Source: Kryptolebias marmoratus (taxonomy: Eukaryota; Chordata; Actinopteri; Cyprinodontiformes; Rivulidae). From it: a DNA stretch of 64,000 nucleotides. Both the position numbers and the translations under genes were made by a program. Below the pieces are notes generated by a model, which saw only the letters and a list, made by a program, of their open reading frames with translations, made no database searches and was not told where the DNA came from. Where the stretch lies: contig NC_051436.1 in the NCBI RefSeq assembly GCF_001649575.2, forward strand, positions 14,696,430 to 14,760,429. The letters run 5' to 3'. Shown here one piece after another: positions 31,213 to 42,510 of the stretch (its first letter is position 1; each line of letters starts with the position of its first letter).

Positions 31213-33356
31213 CTGCATGAAGTACAACAGTTAATGAATGAATGAGTCAGTAAATCAACAGTCAGGCCAATCTGATGAGTTTCCCAGTGAGTATTTTTGG
31301 TTTGAAGGTCTAAACTGTCCATAGACGTCTGAGATAAAGTTGGTCTAAAAGAGAAAGTTTTGTAGATGTCTGAATCTAATTTTAGATGTTAAATAAGCGT
31401 TCACATTTAACTGAGATTTGTTTGGCACAAATAAATTGTCCATCTTTATAATAACTAATGCTGTTGCTCTTTTAGCTGAACTAAGTGATTTAATGCTGGT
31501 GTTATAAATGCATTTTTTACAACTGAAAAGTTGGTTTAAAGAAAGGTTTTTACACTAATGATTTACTACTTTGGCTAACTATCTAAAATTAGCTGGAGAC
31601 ATTCACGACTAAATGAGGGCTGTGACTAAACTCGGAGTTGAAATCTGTTGCTCACTGAGTATCTGTGTCTGCAGACTCGTGGTCACTTACTAGTCTGTGC
31701 TGAAAGGCTGCTCGCTCAGGTGGGACATGGTGATGAAAGGATGCTGCAGAGCTTCTCTAGGTGAGATCCTCTTAGTGCCGTCGAGGTTCAGCAGCTCTTT
31801 CAGGAGGTGTATAAAAGCCATCCGGTCCAGATATTCAGCTCCATCCTCAACTGGATGCACCTGGGTTCAGAAACAGAGTCAGGTCAGCTGATCAGAGATG
31901 CATCAACAGCTGATAAACTTGTTCTGCAGAGCAGAGATACCTACATCAACCAGACTGTCAAGAGAGCTAAGCAGCTCATCGGAGCTGTGCTGCTGTTCTG
32001 CACATCTGCCGTTAGCTGCTAAACATTCTTCATGGGTCTAAAGGAACAAAATAAAAAACAGATCTGTTTTAGAAAAGTGTAAATAAAATGAATTAACCCC
32101 CTCTGACCTAGAAGAACATGTTACTCTACCATCAGCCTCCATCTTGCAGTATAAAGCCCAGCTTCAAGCATGTGGTCCTCTGGTTGACCCAGAATTGTCA
32201 GCACGCTCCTCATCTACAGACAGAACATACAGCCACATCAGCGTGATGGTTCCACTCAGGTCTGGATGTCTGTTGTAGCTGACTCACCATCTGATATTCA
32301 CATCTGACAGGAAAGAGGTTGCCAGGCAGGTAGAGAAAGGCCAGGAGGCAGCCCAAACCCCACACATCTACAGCCGCAGTGAAAGGGAGGCCGAGGGAGA
32401 TTTCTGGAGCCCTGAGGACGACAAAGACAAGAACATGAGGAATCTGCTGGGAGGCTCTGAGGACCAACATGAAGGTTTTTGACACAGCTCTTCCAGACTG
32501 AGCTGTAGAGGCTGAACCCACCTGTAGCCGACCGGCTGAAGAGTCAATCCAGGATGGATCTGTGAGGCTGGGATGGCTAGACCAAAGTCTATTAATTTAA
32601 CCCGAAGAGACTGCTTGTCCATGTCAACAAGCATGACGTTGTCTGGTTTTATATCTGTGTGCAGGACACCAAGATCCTGCAGGGCGTCCAGGGCCACCAA
32701 CAGCTGCAGCAACAGAACACATCAAACCAAATGTAGTGTTTCCAACCACAGCTGTGAGGAGCTGATCCAAATATATGGTTCTACATCAGAAAAAACAAAC
32801 CTGCTGTGCGATGGGGCGGATCACATTGCTGTTCAGCGGCATCCAGTTTGCTCCACGCAGCAGGTCAAAGAGAGTCCTGTCCAGCATCTCAAAGGCCAGA
32901 CAGGTCTGCCCCATGTACTGAAACCGCTCGTAGAACTTGACCAGGTTACAGTGGTCTGTGTTCAGGACACTGATCATGTTCATCATGGACACCTGGGAGA
33001 ACAACAGGAGGACACAAACTAGATGATATAACAAATATCAGCAGCTCAGGGTGCACATTCAACCAGAGCAAGAAAAAGTGTTGAAATCTAATGAACAGGA
33101 GTCTGGGATCAACCTCTTTGTCAGTGTCCTGGGCAGAACCAGAGTCCTTCTTCAGGATTTTAACAGCCACTGTCTCCTTGGCCTTCAGGTTCAGGTATTT
33201 GGCCACTTTTCCAAAACAGCCTTCACCAATAAACTCCAGGACGGAGTAATCAGAGGAGCCGCCGAGCAAAGTTTGACCGACTTGAATGTCAGGTTTAGTC
33301 AGTGTGACTGTGGATTGAAAAGGGTTTGAGTTCACTTTCTTAGTGATTCCAGCCAC
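30816..33356 (-). CDS. HIPK-like serine/threonine protein kinase, 5' end unresolved
   Basis: Exons in transcript order on the - strand: 33356-33114, 32992-32801, 32703-32522, 32411-32288, 32213-32130, 32037-31945, 31860-31691, 31212-30816. They join without a stop into 494 codons. Catalytic elements are all present: the glycine loop GEGCFGKV, VAVKILKK (ATP-binding Lys), HTDIKPDNVML (catalytic Asp), IDFGLAI (metal-binding DFG) and RAPEISLGLPF, followed by a typical C-lobe. CLAFEMLD and RAPEISLGLPF place it in the homeodomain-interacting protein kinase group, which has many short paralogs in fish. The tail repeats SLGEI twice and lacks the long C-terminal region of classical HIPKs. No in-frame ATG precedes the kinase domain (the first codon shown is GTG, and TGA lies upstream), so a further 5' exon is likely. 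Confidence 0.8.
31691..32411 (-). CDS. HIPK-like exons 4 to 7 (activation segment end and C-lobe)
   Basis: 32411-32288 (APEISLGLPFTAAVDVWGLG), 32213-32130 (MRSVLTILGQPEDHMLEAGL), 32037-31945 (THEECLAANGRCAEQ) and 31860-31691 (LLNLDGTKRISPREALQHPF to STD). The last exon has a strong donor, ACTA|GTAAGT. Reading through it instead gives TAG at 31692-31690. Confidence 0.8.
32522..32992 (-). CDS. HIPK-like exons 2 and 3 (hinge, catalytic loop, DFG)
   Basis: 32992-32801 encodes VSMMNMISVLN through GQTCLAFEMLD to IRPIAQQ (192 nt, phase 0). 32703-32522 encodes LLVALDALQDLGVLHTDIK to PVGYR (182 nt, ending phase 2). Borders are CCCAG/GTTTGT and TGCAG/GTGGGT. Confidence 0.85.
33114..33356 (-). CDS. HIPK-like exon 1 (glycine loop and VAVK)
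   Basis: Encodes SSDYSVLEFIGEGCFGKVAK and VAVKILKK, ending KE before the donor GTTGAT. The left border of the first exon is uncertain; CTAAG near 33342 could be an acceptor. Confidence 0.7.
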
Positions 33357-33999
33357 ATTTAAATCCCAGTAAAATAAAATCCCAATTTGTCAGCATGTAA
33401 AGAACAAACAAGTTCAAAGACAATAATAAAAGTCCTAAAGTTCAGTCATTATCTTAGAAAAAGGCATAAAAAACTGCTATCTGCTGTCAACAACCCCCAA
33501 AACAACAGCAACAGAAAGAGAAAACCCTATCACAATCAGAATAATAGACAATAAGACACTAAATTTAAAACCAGGTAAAGGTATATGCTTAAATAAGTAA
33601 ATGACAACTTACTTAGCATGCAAAAGTCATTCAAGCCAAAGAAAATCAGTTTGTCTGTCTTTTAAAAGTCTCAATAAAGGGGGTACACTGCAAAGGCACA
33701 GTCTTCACTAAATATTTTACAGAAATGTTTGGAGGATCAAAAATAACAATCTCAGACTATCTCTTTAATACAGTTTAGGATAAACAGAGAAAATGTTGTG
33801 TCTCTTGGTCTCAAGGGTAAATGTTTCTATATCATTGTTGTTATTTAAAAAAGACAGAAGCTGTACAACTATTGTTTTATGTTTTATGTCAAACACAAAA
33901 ACACTGTTGGACCAAAGAGTTTTTAACTGTTTAAAACCATGAAGATGGTTTATATATGTATATATTTATACTTTGACTTTCCCTCTTAAATAAATAAAA

Positions 34000-34000
<1 letters not shown>

Positions 34001-34094
<94 letters not shown>
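34001..34094. repeat. (ATCT)n microsatellite
   Basis: About 23 uninterrupted tetranucleotide units. A similar array is at 46621-46699. The surrounding 33360-35100 has no gene I can support. Confidence 0.97.
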
Positions 34095-34204
34095 GAACAC
34101 AGTGTTTTACTTGCTGTAAATCTCTGCTGTGTGTTTAATTTAGCACATTTCTGGTTGACTTTAAAGAAATTCTTCCTTTTTCTCTCATTATTCTCCAACT
34201 CTAA

Positions 34205-34435
34205 AGAAAACATACAGTACTTTGCAATCACTTATTTTACATTATATATTTTTATTTAATTTCTATTAATCTGCAGAAATTTGGTTTCAGTTTGACACTG
34301 AAGAAGTTTTTTTTATTATTTATTTATTTGTTTATTTGTAAAGAAGGCTAATTTAGATTGACCATGACTGATTTATGACAGCAGTAAAAACACAAATCAT
34401 CCAAGGGTGTGCAAACCTTTTCCAGGCCCTGTGTA
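34205..34435. mobile_element. Tc1/mariner-type repeat fragment
   Basis: Contains CACTTATTTTACATTATATA and CAGAAATTTGGTTTCAGTTTG and ends GGTGTGCAAACCTTTTCC. It is related to 353-600. Non-autonomous, no coding content. Confidence 0.5.
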
Positions 34436-35105
34436 AACTTCAAACAATGCTGAAGGAAGAGGCAGATCATGGTGGAGTCGGGTCTAGATGATAACAACAA
34501 AATAAATATTACTGGATAAAAGCTTGGGTCAAGAAATTAGTAAAAAGAGTTAGCAAAATATCTGTTCGAACCAGTTTATGAGTGGAGAATTGAACCACGT
34601 ATTTACGGAAGTGGTGACAGATGAGCTGAAGCTGAGTGAAGCGTTGGCCAAAACGCCACAACAACAACATCACAGAATGAGAAGCTCATAGAAGATTTGA
34701 GTTTATATAAAAGGTGCTAAAGTGAGATGTACTTTTTTCACACATTGCTTCAGTTTAGTTCAATCAGTACTGACTCAGTGTCACACATTGTTGTTCATCT
34801 TAGTTTGTATTTACTTCATTTTAAGAGCTGATCACAAACAAAAGGGGGTTTTGTTATTTTACCACAGGCTCTTAATAGATGGGACATTTCTCAGAGTTCT
34901 GTGTGAGGCAACCTCAACAGTGATGTAAGTGTGAGGTTTTTATTGATTTGTTTTTTATTTAAACATGATCTCATGTGAAGGTGAAACAGATTTCATGTTT
35001 CCCACAGTTCTGTTTTTGTTTTTAGACACTGCAGACTCAACTCGTCTTCTGATTAATAGCAATAAATTTAGGCAGAGTATCAGATTGATTTGCCTGGAAG
35101 TCAGG

Positions 35106-35711
35106 ATGATGTACACTTTCTTGAATTTATTGTGTAAGTACAATCTTTTTCTTTATCTGCAGCGTTCAAAGAGAGAAAAATTATGTGTCTTTGACTCTTG
35201 TGTTGCTTTACAACCTTTTGATTTTCCCTTCTTCTTTTATTGTTTAATTAGTTTTAGTTTCTTTATGGAGTTTGTGGCATCATATCTACAGTCAGCGTGG
35301 GTTCACTAGAATAAACAATCCACAAATAAACACAAAATTTAAAATGTGATGAAAGACTACAAATGATTATGTGCCACAAAGGGTTTTTTTGTTGTTGTTG
35401 TTGTTCTAAATGTGAGTTACCTTTATGAGAATTTTCAGTGAGCTGGCAAAAGGTTCAAATATATTTTGTGTTAAATGCTGTAATGTGAGCTTCGTGGGAA
35501 AAAAATATATATATAGAAGTACAGTTGAATTCATCAGGCAATTATGATTTTATCATTAGAAATTTGAAGACTTTACTTGCCGTGATGTTGACGTGTTTGT
35601 CAAACAGATACATTTTGCTGCTTTAATGAAACCCAATTAGTTTAATATTGTCTGAAGTTTTCATTTTTGCTGCAGTGTTGTATCAACTCCTCTGCTGTGG
35701 ACAAGCGCCAG
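35106..35711 (+). CDS. Gene C signal-peptide exons 1 and 2
   Basis: 35106-35133 (donor GTAAGT) follows the GAAGTCAGG leader also seen before the unit E ATG. 35676-35711 (acceptor TGCTGCAG, donor GTAACT) completes a short hydrophobic leader. The first exon is nine nt shorter than in the other genes. Confidence 0.7.
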
Positions 35712-36655
35712 GTAACTTCCCTTTTATTCTTATTTGGTTTTATTCACTTAGGATGAGACTAAACTTTATTCCTAAAAGTTATTTTATTTTTTCTTTTGGT
35801 TTCTGCTTTTATTTTTATTTGTTATTTTGCATCAAGTTGCTCTGTTGGTTGTTGAAGTTGCTGTTCTGTAGTTTTATATTAGAGCTTGTTGTGGTCTAGA
35901 TGCTGTGCTGGTCGTCGATCCTCACTGGTCCGATTATTGTGCTGAGCATTCATAGACTGTTATGTGTCGTTGGTGCTGAAGCTTTGAGTGTATCAGTCTG
36001 CCCGATGAGAGCATCTAGTCAGTCCAAAGGTTTACTCGACTCCCGGCACCATAAACACAGCCTATCTGTGTTCAGTACACATACGTTTGCACAGAAACAC
36101 AAACTAAACAAACGATGTCCCGCCACAGTGTGTTGGTTTTATATTATCTTATGTAGCGTTCTTTCACGGTGGTATGTCTTTTTCTGTTGAGAAAGAGTTG
36201 TTTTACTAGCCTGAAAAATCCTTTGAAAAACCTGGCACTCTTTTGGCTAGCCTGGAAGGAGATTCTTGCCTCTTTTTCTGCGTGGTGTGCACGATGCCTG
36301 ATGTCAAGACTAAAACGGTACTCACTATGGATAATTAGTTATTAGAACATCACTTCAAAGATGATTAGACTAGTCTTTTAAAAGTCTTAAAAAAGTTTTG
36401 AAATGCCTTAAAAAACAACAAACAAAAACTGTTTTATTCACACTGACAGTGTTTTCAGATATACAATAATTATAGTATTTATAAGATAATTTTATGGTCT
36501 ATTTGATATATGATAAATAGTTTAAAAGCCCAAATATATAATAGTTCAAGCATTTCTGCGTAGAAAAAACACAAAACAAAACAAAAATAATTTTTATTCA
36601 CATGAACATCTATATATCATCAGAAAGTCTGATCCAACCAGTCAGCCTAACCCCC

Positions 36656-36696
<41 letters not shown>

Positions 36697-39600
36697 ATCC
36701 CCTCTCCTCTCCTGTTGTATGTTCACCAAGGACAACACACTTCATTTTACCCCCACACCCACTGAGCGAGAAAGCGCCTCCTTACTAAACACATATAAAA
36801 GTTTGGCTCAAAATACAATAATTTTAAAGCAACAGTTTGATATTTTGTCATTTTCTATTTGATAACCATGGTGCCTGACCACAAATTAAAAATCTTTTTC
36901 ATTCAAACTGAACATTTTTACAAGAATTAAACTGCAAATTTTAGTGCTAAGCAGTAGACAGAGATCAATGTGGTTTACTCTCAGACGATCTCTGTCCAAC
37001 AGATAGACCTCAGCCTGTCCTCTCTGTGTCTCCATCATGGCTGAGTCCTGGAGCCTCAGTAACTCTGAGCTGTGAGGTTAAACCTCCGTCTGCAGGATGG
37101 AGGTTCTTCTGGTATAAAGCTGTTCCTCATTTCCAAGTCATCGCCTACAGCTTTGAGCTGCTGCCTGGAAGCTCCAACGAGACACAACAGAACTCCAACA
37201 TCATTCATGGACAGAAACACACAGCAGGATATGTGTGCAGAGCAGGAAGAGGAGAACCAAAGTTTTATACAGATTACAGTGACCTAAAGTTTGTCTGGTC
37301 TGCAGGTAGGTCTTTTTGTGTGTGTGTGCATTCTGAGTAAATGTTATTGTTTCATTAAACTGTTTTTATAGCAGCAACTAACACTATAGGTACAATCAAC
37401 ACTAAACTTGACAACAGTAGATGAAATAAATTCTTAGTCAATTCAGCACATTGGCATGTAAAAGTGGATTACTTTGGATTCTTGCACTTAGCTATTATTT
37501 TTTGTTTTATACTTGTTTTACTGGACCTTTTTTGTATCCAACTTACTGGACATGTGTGGTTCAAAAACACTGTGAACAGTAGTTGTACAGTGCACAATTT
37601 ATTTAAAAATGATATTTAAAAAAAGTCAGCAAGCAGGTTGAAAGATCAGGTAAATTATTATAAAGCTGAGAAAATTCAAATAATTTAGTAAAAAAAAAAA
37701 AACAAATCTGGCAAAGCTATAAAGTACTGAAACATAAAATATTCTCTTTTAAATCTAAAGGATAAAGACATCTTAAAACAGAATATACAGCATTCAATGT
37801 ATACTGAGTTATCTGAAAGTTTTTAAAGATGCAGTGAAAGTTTGGTCAACTTTTTGAAATCCTTTGACACTTATCATCTATGATAATTTTTTTAAATAAA
37901 TGAGCAAAAGATTATAAATCTAAAGCATCTTTATATTTTTCTAACATTTGTTAAAATCTCACCTTTTGTCATCAGATTTTCATTCAGCAGCGTCTCTCAA
38001 AGTGAATCCCAACAGAGTACAGTATTTTCTCCATGACTCTGTGACCCTGAGCTGTGAGGGAAACTCTTCTGAGTGGAGAGGGAAGATTTTAACAGAATCG
38101 GGTCACATGTCATCCTTTAATTGTTTTATCTGGAAAACAATGACTGGATCGTTATGTGTTGAAAACTCACCGTGGTATAATGGAGTGTACTGGTGTGAGT
38201 CTGGATCAGGAGAGTTCAGCAATGCAGTCAACATCACTGTACAGGGTATGTTATTATCTTTTATCTTTATAAAGTGGCTTTATCTATAGGTCTATGCCAG
38301 CTGGTCCCTATGTGAAACTATTGTTTTTGACTTATTTCCAGATAAAGATGATGGGATCATCCTGGAGAGCCCCGTCCATCCTGTGACTGAGGGAGATCCT
38401 GTTACTCTGAGCTGCAGACTGAAACAACAAAAACTACTTTCTGATGTGTTTTTCTATCACAACAACACACTTCTCCAGAATGATGGCAGAGAGGAGCTGA
38501 AGATCTCTGCAGTGTCAAAGTCAGACGAAGGTTTCTACAGGTGTGAACATTCAGGACAGGAGTCACCACAGAGCTGGATGTCGGTTAAAGGTGCAGTCAC
38601 ACTGTTTTGTGGTTTGCCACATATGCTGGCTTATGTTGAATTTTTTTAATGTCTGTAATAATATGATGAAAAGAACTGCCTTTTATAAAAACCTACTTTT
38701 TGTGATAGGCATGACATGTATTAGTCATTTATATGTTGCGGACTTGGTTAAAGGGTGGGAACGTTGCAGTGTGCTACAGAGTAGGCATGGTATGGTGTTG
38801 TGGCGTAACCATCCTGTTTTTACCAAAGAATACACCACTGATACACAGGACAAAAAAAGAAAAACAAGCAATGGCAAAGTCTATTATACATAAAAGGGCC
38901 ACAAAGATGCCACAATACTGTGGCAGTGCAAACAGAGTGTGTGCAGAACCCAGCTTGAGATTGTGTAATGTTATTGTTGGGTCACTGCTATGTAACCTTT
39001 GCTATTATGTGTAACCTTTGTATAATGTAATCAAATGATTGTTCACTAAGTTGAAGAGTGTTTTTGCTTAAAATGCCCATCAATGCACTGGATCATCAGA
39101 CCGATTTTTTTTTAACCATAAAACAGAATTACACAAATGTGAGAAGGGGGTATAAATGTGAGTAGGATTATAGCATTTGATGTTTTTTTTTTAATTCATA
39201 AATGATTTTAGTGAATCATTTTGGTACCAAGTGAACACTGAATATCTGTTTATATTATCTGCACATGCTTAACATTTGTTACTTTTAATGTTTCCCGTTT
39301 ACAGCAGCTGAGTTCAGTCCTGTCAGCTCCTCGTTTCCTGTCATGCTGATTGTTGGACCAGTTATTGGAATCATTCTCGTTATTCTCCTGCTTTTGTTCT
39401 GGCGTTACAGACAGTCCAAAGGTGAGAGGTTTTTTTTGTTGATATTGGATTTTTTTGGGTTTTTTTCTTTTACTTTTAATAATCAAATAAATTACATAAA
39501 TTGGCAGCAGGAACAGTAGCTTAAAAATAATATCAATATTAACGTTCTTACACAGATTTATGCTGCAACAGGTAAGTATATTACATTTGTCATTTCTTTT

Positions 39601-40422
39601 TATTTTCAACATACATAATCATAAATTTTATGAAATAAATTTTATTTGTATTATGTTTCAGGTTGACTCAGTCAGACAGCAGCAGTCAGAACGTCACCAC
39701 AGTTTCTGGAGTCAGCCAGCCTGAATGTGGTGTTTACAGCTCTCTGCTTTATGGTCTCTCACTTCATACAATGTCATATTACTGAGTTGGACATTTTAAT
39801 TACTCATTATCATTTCTTTTTCTTTAGTAAAGAGTCACTTAACAAAAACAAAAACAGTATACAGTAATACAGTAAATACAGTATTTTGAAAGCCTGAAAC
39901 AGCCCCAGAGGATTTTGTTCTGTTTAAAAGATGCTATAGAACATAGTTAAAGCCAGTTTTACTCCACTGGAAATGATTTTAAACTACATTAAAGAAACCT
40001 TCCACAGCAATATATCAAACTCATCGAAAACTACCAACAATTCCCAGCGACACACCCTTTGACATAAAGATGATTCTCAGTAACTTCCGAATTTGAACTT
40101 TGACTCTTTTGTTTATTGCAGGCGACACTTCCATCTATGAGTCGTTCCAGCCCTCTGAAGCTTCTGGAAATCTTAAAATATATTTTAAAGCAGGTGAGAC
40201 GCAACAACTGAGTGACGTTAGGAGACAGATGACAGAGTGTTGATAAAATCCTGAAATATTTCAGACGTTTCAGTCTGTTCCTTCAACACATTAAAGCTAC
40301 AAAGAAAAAAAAATGTTGTCCACATATCAATTTTCTTTTGTTTTGTTGATTATATAGAAATAACAGAATCCAGATATTCTGTCTCAGATGGGACAGCTGT
40401 ATATGAACATGTGTATCATTAA
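35106..40422 (+). CDS. Receptor gene C: three-Ig FCRL-like transmembrane receptor
   Basis: Exons: 35106-35133, 35676-35711, 37003-37305, 37976-38245, 38342-38590, 39308-39421, 39556-39571, 39662-39753, 40122-40193, 40358-40422. They give 414 open codons. The signal peptide (MMYTFLNLL plus LLYQLLCCGQ) is of a different type from A, B and D and pairs with that of unit E. There are three Ig domains, then a TM helix ending FWRYRQSK. The tail carries GVYSSL, SIYESF, RYSVSD and AVYEHV, each close to but not meeting the strict ITIM consensus. In exon 40122-40193 the paralogous donor (AAT G|GT) is mutated to AATCTT, and a GTGAGA 21 nt downstream takes over, adding seven codons. A relic Ig exon lies between signal peptide and first intact domain. 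Confidence 0.78.
35899..35955 (+). pseudogene. Relic Ig exon start in gene C
   Basis: After TCTAG the frame reads DAVLVVDPHWSDYCAE and then a stop. It aligns with the unit E relic DAELTVSPNW at 54254. The remainder is eroded beyond recognition. Confidence 0.5.
36657..36695. repeat. (CA)n microsatellite
   Basis: About 19 CA units after a C run. Confidence 0.95.
37003..37305 (+). CDS. Gene C Ig domain 1 exon
   Basis: 303 nt, phase 1-1. SWLSPGASVTLSCEV, WRFFWYKAVP, GSSNETQQNS (a possible N-glycosylation site) and HTAGYVCRAGRGEP. Confidence 0.88.
37976..38245 (+). CDS. Gene C Ig domain 2 exon
   Basis: 270 nt, phase 1-1. HDSVTLSCEGNSSEW, FNCFIW, GSLCVEN and GVYWCESGSGE. It is followed by a 96-bp intron, the shortest between Ig domains in the cluster. 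Confidence 0.88.
38342..38590 (+). CDS. Gene C Ig domain 3 (membrane-proximal) exon
   Basis: 249 nt, phase 1-1. Nearly identical to the gene A, B and D counterparts through [13 protein letters not shown]. The last codons read MSVK and the donor is GTGCAG. Confidence 0.9.
39308..39421 (+). CDS. Gene C transmembrane exon
   Basis: 114 nt. PVSSSFPVMLIVGPVIGII followed by LLFWRYRQSK. Uncharged helix. Acceptor ACAGCAG (39305 or 39308). Confidence 0.88.
39556..40422 (+). CDS. Gene C cytoplasmic exons
   Basis: 39556-39571 (16 nt, DLCCN), 39662-39753 (ECGVYSSLLY), 40122-40193 (DTSIYESFQPSEAS plus the cryptic extension) and 40358-40422 (ESRYSVSDGTAVYEHVYH, TAA). See the gene entry for the changed donor. 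Confidence 0.7.
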
Positions 40423-40970
40423 ACATAAATATTTACATGTACCGGTACATAACATATATAAAGTCTATATGTTTATCTTAAATAATTTATGGTGAATGAT
40501 GTGTTGAGTAGTTTTAAACTTTGGTTTCTTTTTTACATACACAGTAATAATGTGTGATACCCTCAAATGTAGAATCACATTGTAGTGTAATTTGATATTT
40601 ATTTGTAAATGAAGAAGTTGATTTGAGTTGGGGTTGTCGTGGTAATTCCTGTAGTTTACCAGCAGAGGAAGTTGTTCCCAAGGTGAGCACTGGGTGTGGC
40701 AGTCTGCTGGAAGCTCAGATCAGAGCCTGTCTGCAGACACATGATCTCACATGTCTTCTTTACTCTTTCCTGTAAAAATACAGACCCTTTGGGAGGCCTG
40801 TAACAAAAACGCTGAGAGTTTACTGTTATTTACTTAAAAACAACATATTGTATATTATACACTGACATATTTTTACGGGGGACATTTAGCTTATTTTGGT
40901 TAAATAAATTAGCATTTTTAATGATGATAAAACATTCAATTGTTTCATACAAATTTTCTCTGCTTTACAG

Positions 40971-41032
40971 GAAATCAGAGTTGTGCAGCAACAGATGAAG
41001 CAGTTTATTCTGAAATCAGCTCAGGACCGTGA
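40971..41032 (+). CDS. Gene C alternative terminal exon
   Basis: Acceptor TTTACAG, reading NQSCAATDEAVYSEISSGP then TGA. It is in phase with exon 40193, so it can replace 40358-40422 by alternative splicing. A polyadenylation signal AATAAA lies at 41203-41208. Confidence 0.55.
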
Positions 41033-41489
41033 TTCTGCCACGTGACAGCATGCTGTGGTGGTTCATTCTGCAATTTGTTACACAAGTTAAAATTTGCAAT
41101 AACATCCTTACATCTTAGATAACCTTGCATTGTCTTGTGTGTGTGGTTTATTTTTTTCAAGTAAAAAAACAACTTTAAGTAAAAGAAACTGAGAAACTGT
41201 ACAATAAACCCAACAGAAATATTTGATGTAACCTGTTTTCACCAGACATGCTTAGAAATGTGTTTAAAAGTATTTTGATAGAACTCAAAATTTCATTTTA
41301 AACCCAAATTTCATCATCAGTTATCTCTATAGATATAATATAAAGACCTATAGTAACTTTTTAGGAAATATCTCAGTGGTTTCTGTATGTTTTAAAACTA
41401 TGATTTTATATATGTAAATATGTGCTGTTTTTGGTTTTTATTGTTGTGAATTGTAATTGTACAATCAGTGTTTGCAGTTTTGTTAAGTA

Positions 41490-41710
41490 GGGTGACTTTA
41501 GCTCAGTGGAAGGGAGGTTGTTATTCAGCTGCAGGTTTGAAAGAGTTTGATCCTCAGATCTTGCTGTGTGCTGAAGTGTACTTGGGCAAAACACAGAAGT
41601 GAGGAAAAGTGTTGCATATAGAGAGTGTATAGAAACACTGCGAGAATGTGCGTGGATGTATGTTTGTGTAACACAATTTAAAGTGCTTTGCAGAATCTCG
41701 ATAAGGTTAA
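41490..41710 (+). mobile_element. tRNA-derived SINE, diverged
   Basis: TAGCTCAGTGGAAGG resembles a tRNA-type A box, followed by GGTTTGAAAG-type B box remnants, CTTGGGCAAAACAC and an AAAGTGCTTTG tail. This is the layout of fish tRNA SINEs. Not a functional tRNA. Confidence 0.55.
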
Positions 41711-42394
41711 AAAAATGTTACATTTACTATTTACAATTTAAATAAAAGGATGCCATCTAACATAATGCTTGGATACTGATGTTAATTATTATACTGCAGC
41801 TTTAAAACACTTTTCACAGTACTGTACTTTAAAAACCACCTAAAATTGGTGAGGGAAGGACACGACAGCATGACCATCCAGAACAGGTCGAGCCTTGTCT
41901 ACAGTACTGACCTGATGTTCCTCCACCAACTGAGCTCCTCCTGGTTTTCATGCTTCAGAAGATCATTGCCAGTTAAGCACTCGTGTCATCCGCAGATGTC
42001 CAAAAGTGGAAAAAGAAAAAAACAACTGAATATTTGTCATTCAGACTGCAACAGTAAAAAGATTTAAGATCCCCTACAAAGAGTTGCACTGCAGTCTCAT
42101 TATGTAGAATCATCAGCAGTAAAAACAGCATAAAAATGGGAATATTTAGACTTGAAATCTTTGTTTACTGGTTGGTAATCAGTTCTGTTCTGTAAGCAGA
42201 CATATTTCCACGCATCTGTTCAGAGCTTTGTGAAAATGATCAGAAGATTTTAATCCCAGAAACGACTGAAAACACATCTTCTTCCGAACCAGGGGCATTT
42301 CACATGATAAACTGGAGCTCTGTGACTCTAACTGAGCCTTAATGCTGCGAGCGGTGCAGCTTTGTAGTTTAACCAAAGTCGTACTAAAACATTA

Positions 42395-42510
42395 CAACTT
42401 CTTACATATATAAGGCACTCCGGATTATAAGGCACACTGTTGTTTTTTGAGAAAACTGAAGGCTTTTAAGTGCGCCTTATAGTCCGGAGAATACGGTATG
42501 TTAGGAAACA
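42395..42510. mobile_element. MITE with TATAAGGC-type inverted ends
   Basis: TATAAGGCACTCCGGATTATAAGG at the left is mirrored by GCGCCTTATAGTCCGGAGAA at the right around a GAGAAAACTGAAGGC centre. It is a known-looking short fish repeat. The ORF spanning it is spurious. Confidence 0.55.

Noticed and set aside
31807..32022. + strand ORFs within 30592-33329 as genes
   Set aside because: They lie opposite the exons of the HIPK-like kinase, whose motifs and splice sites on the - strand are convincing.
33997..34094. CRISPR-like or other functional repeat array
   Set aside because: It is a simple ATCT microsatellite without spacers; the genome is eukaryotic.
41490..41560. A tRNA gene
   Set aside because: The A-box-like TAGCTCAGTGG is followed by SINE sequence and no cloverleaf can be formed; it is a tRNA-derived SINE.
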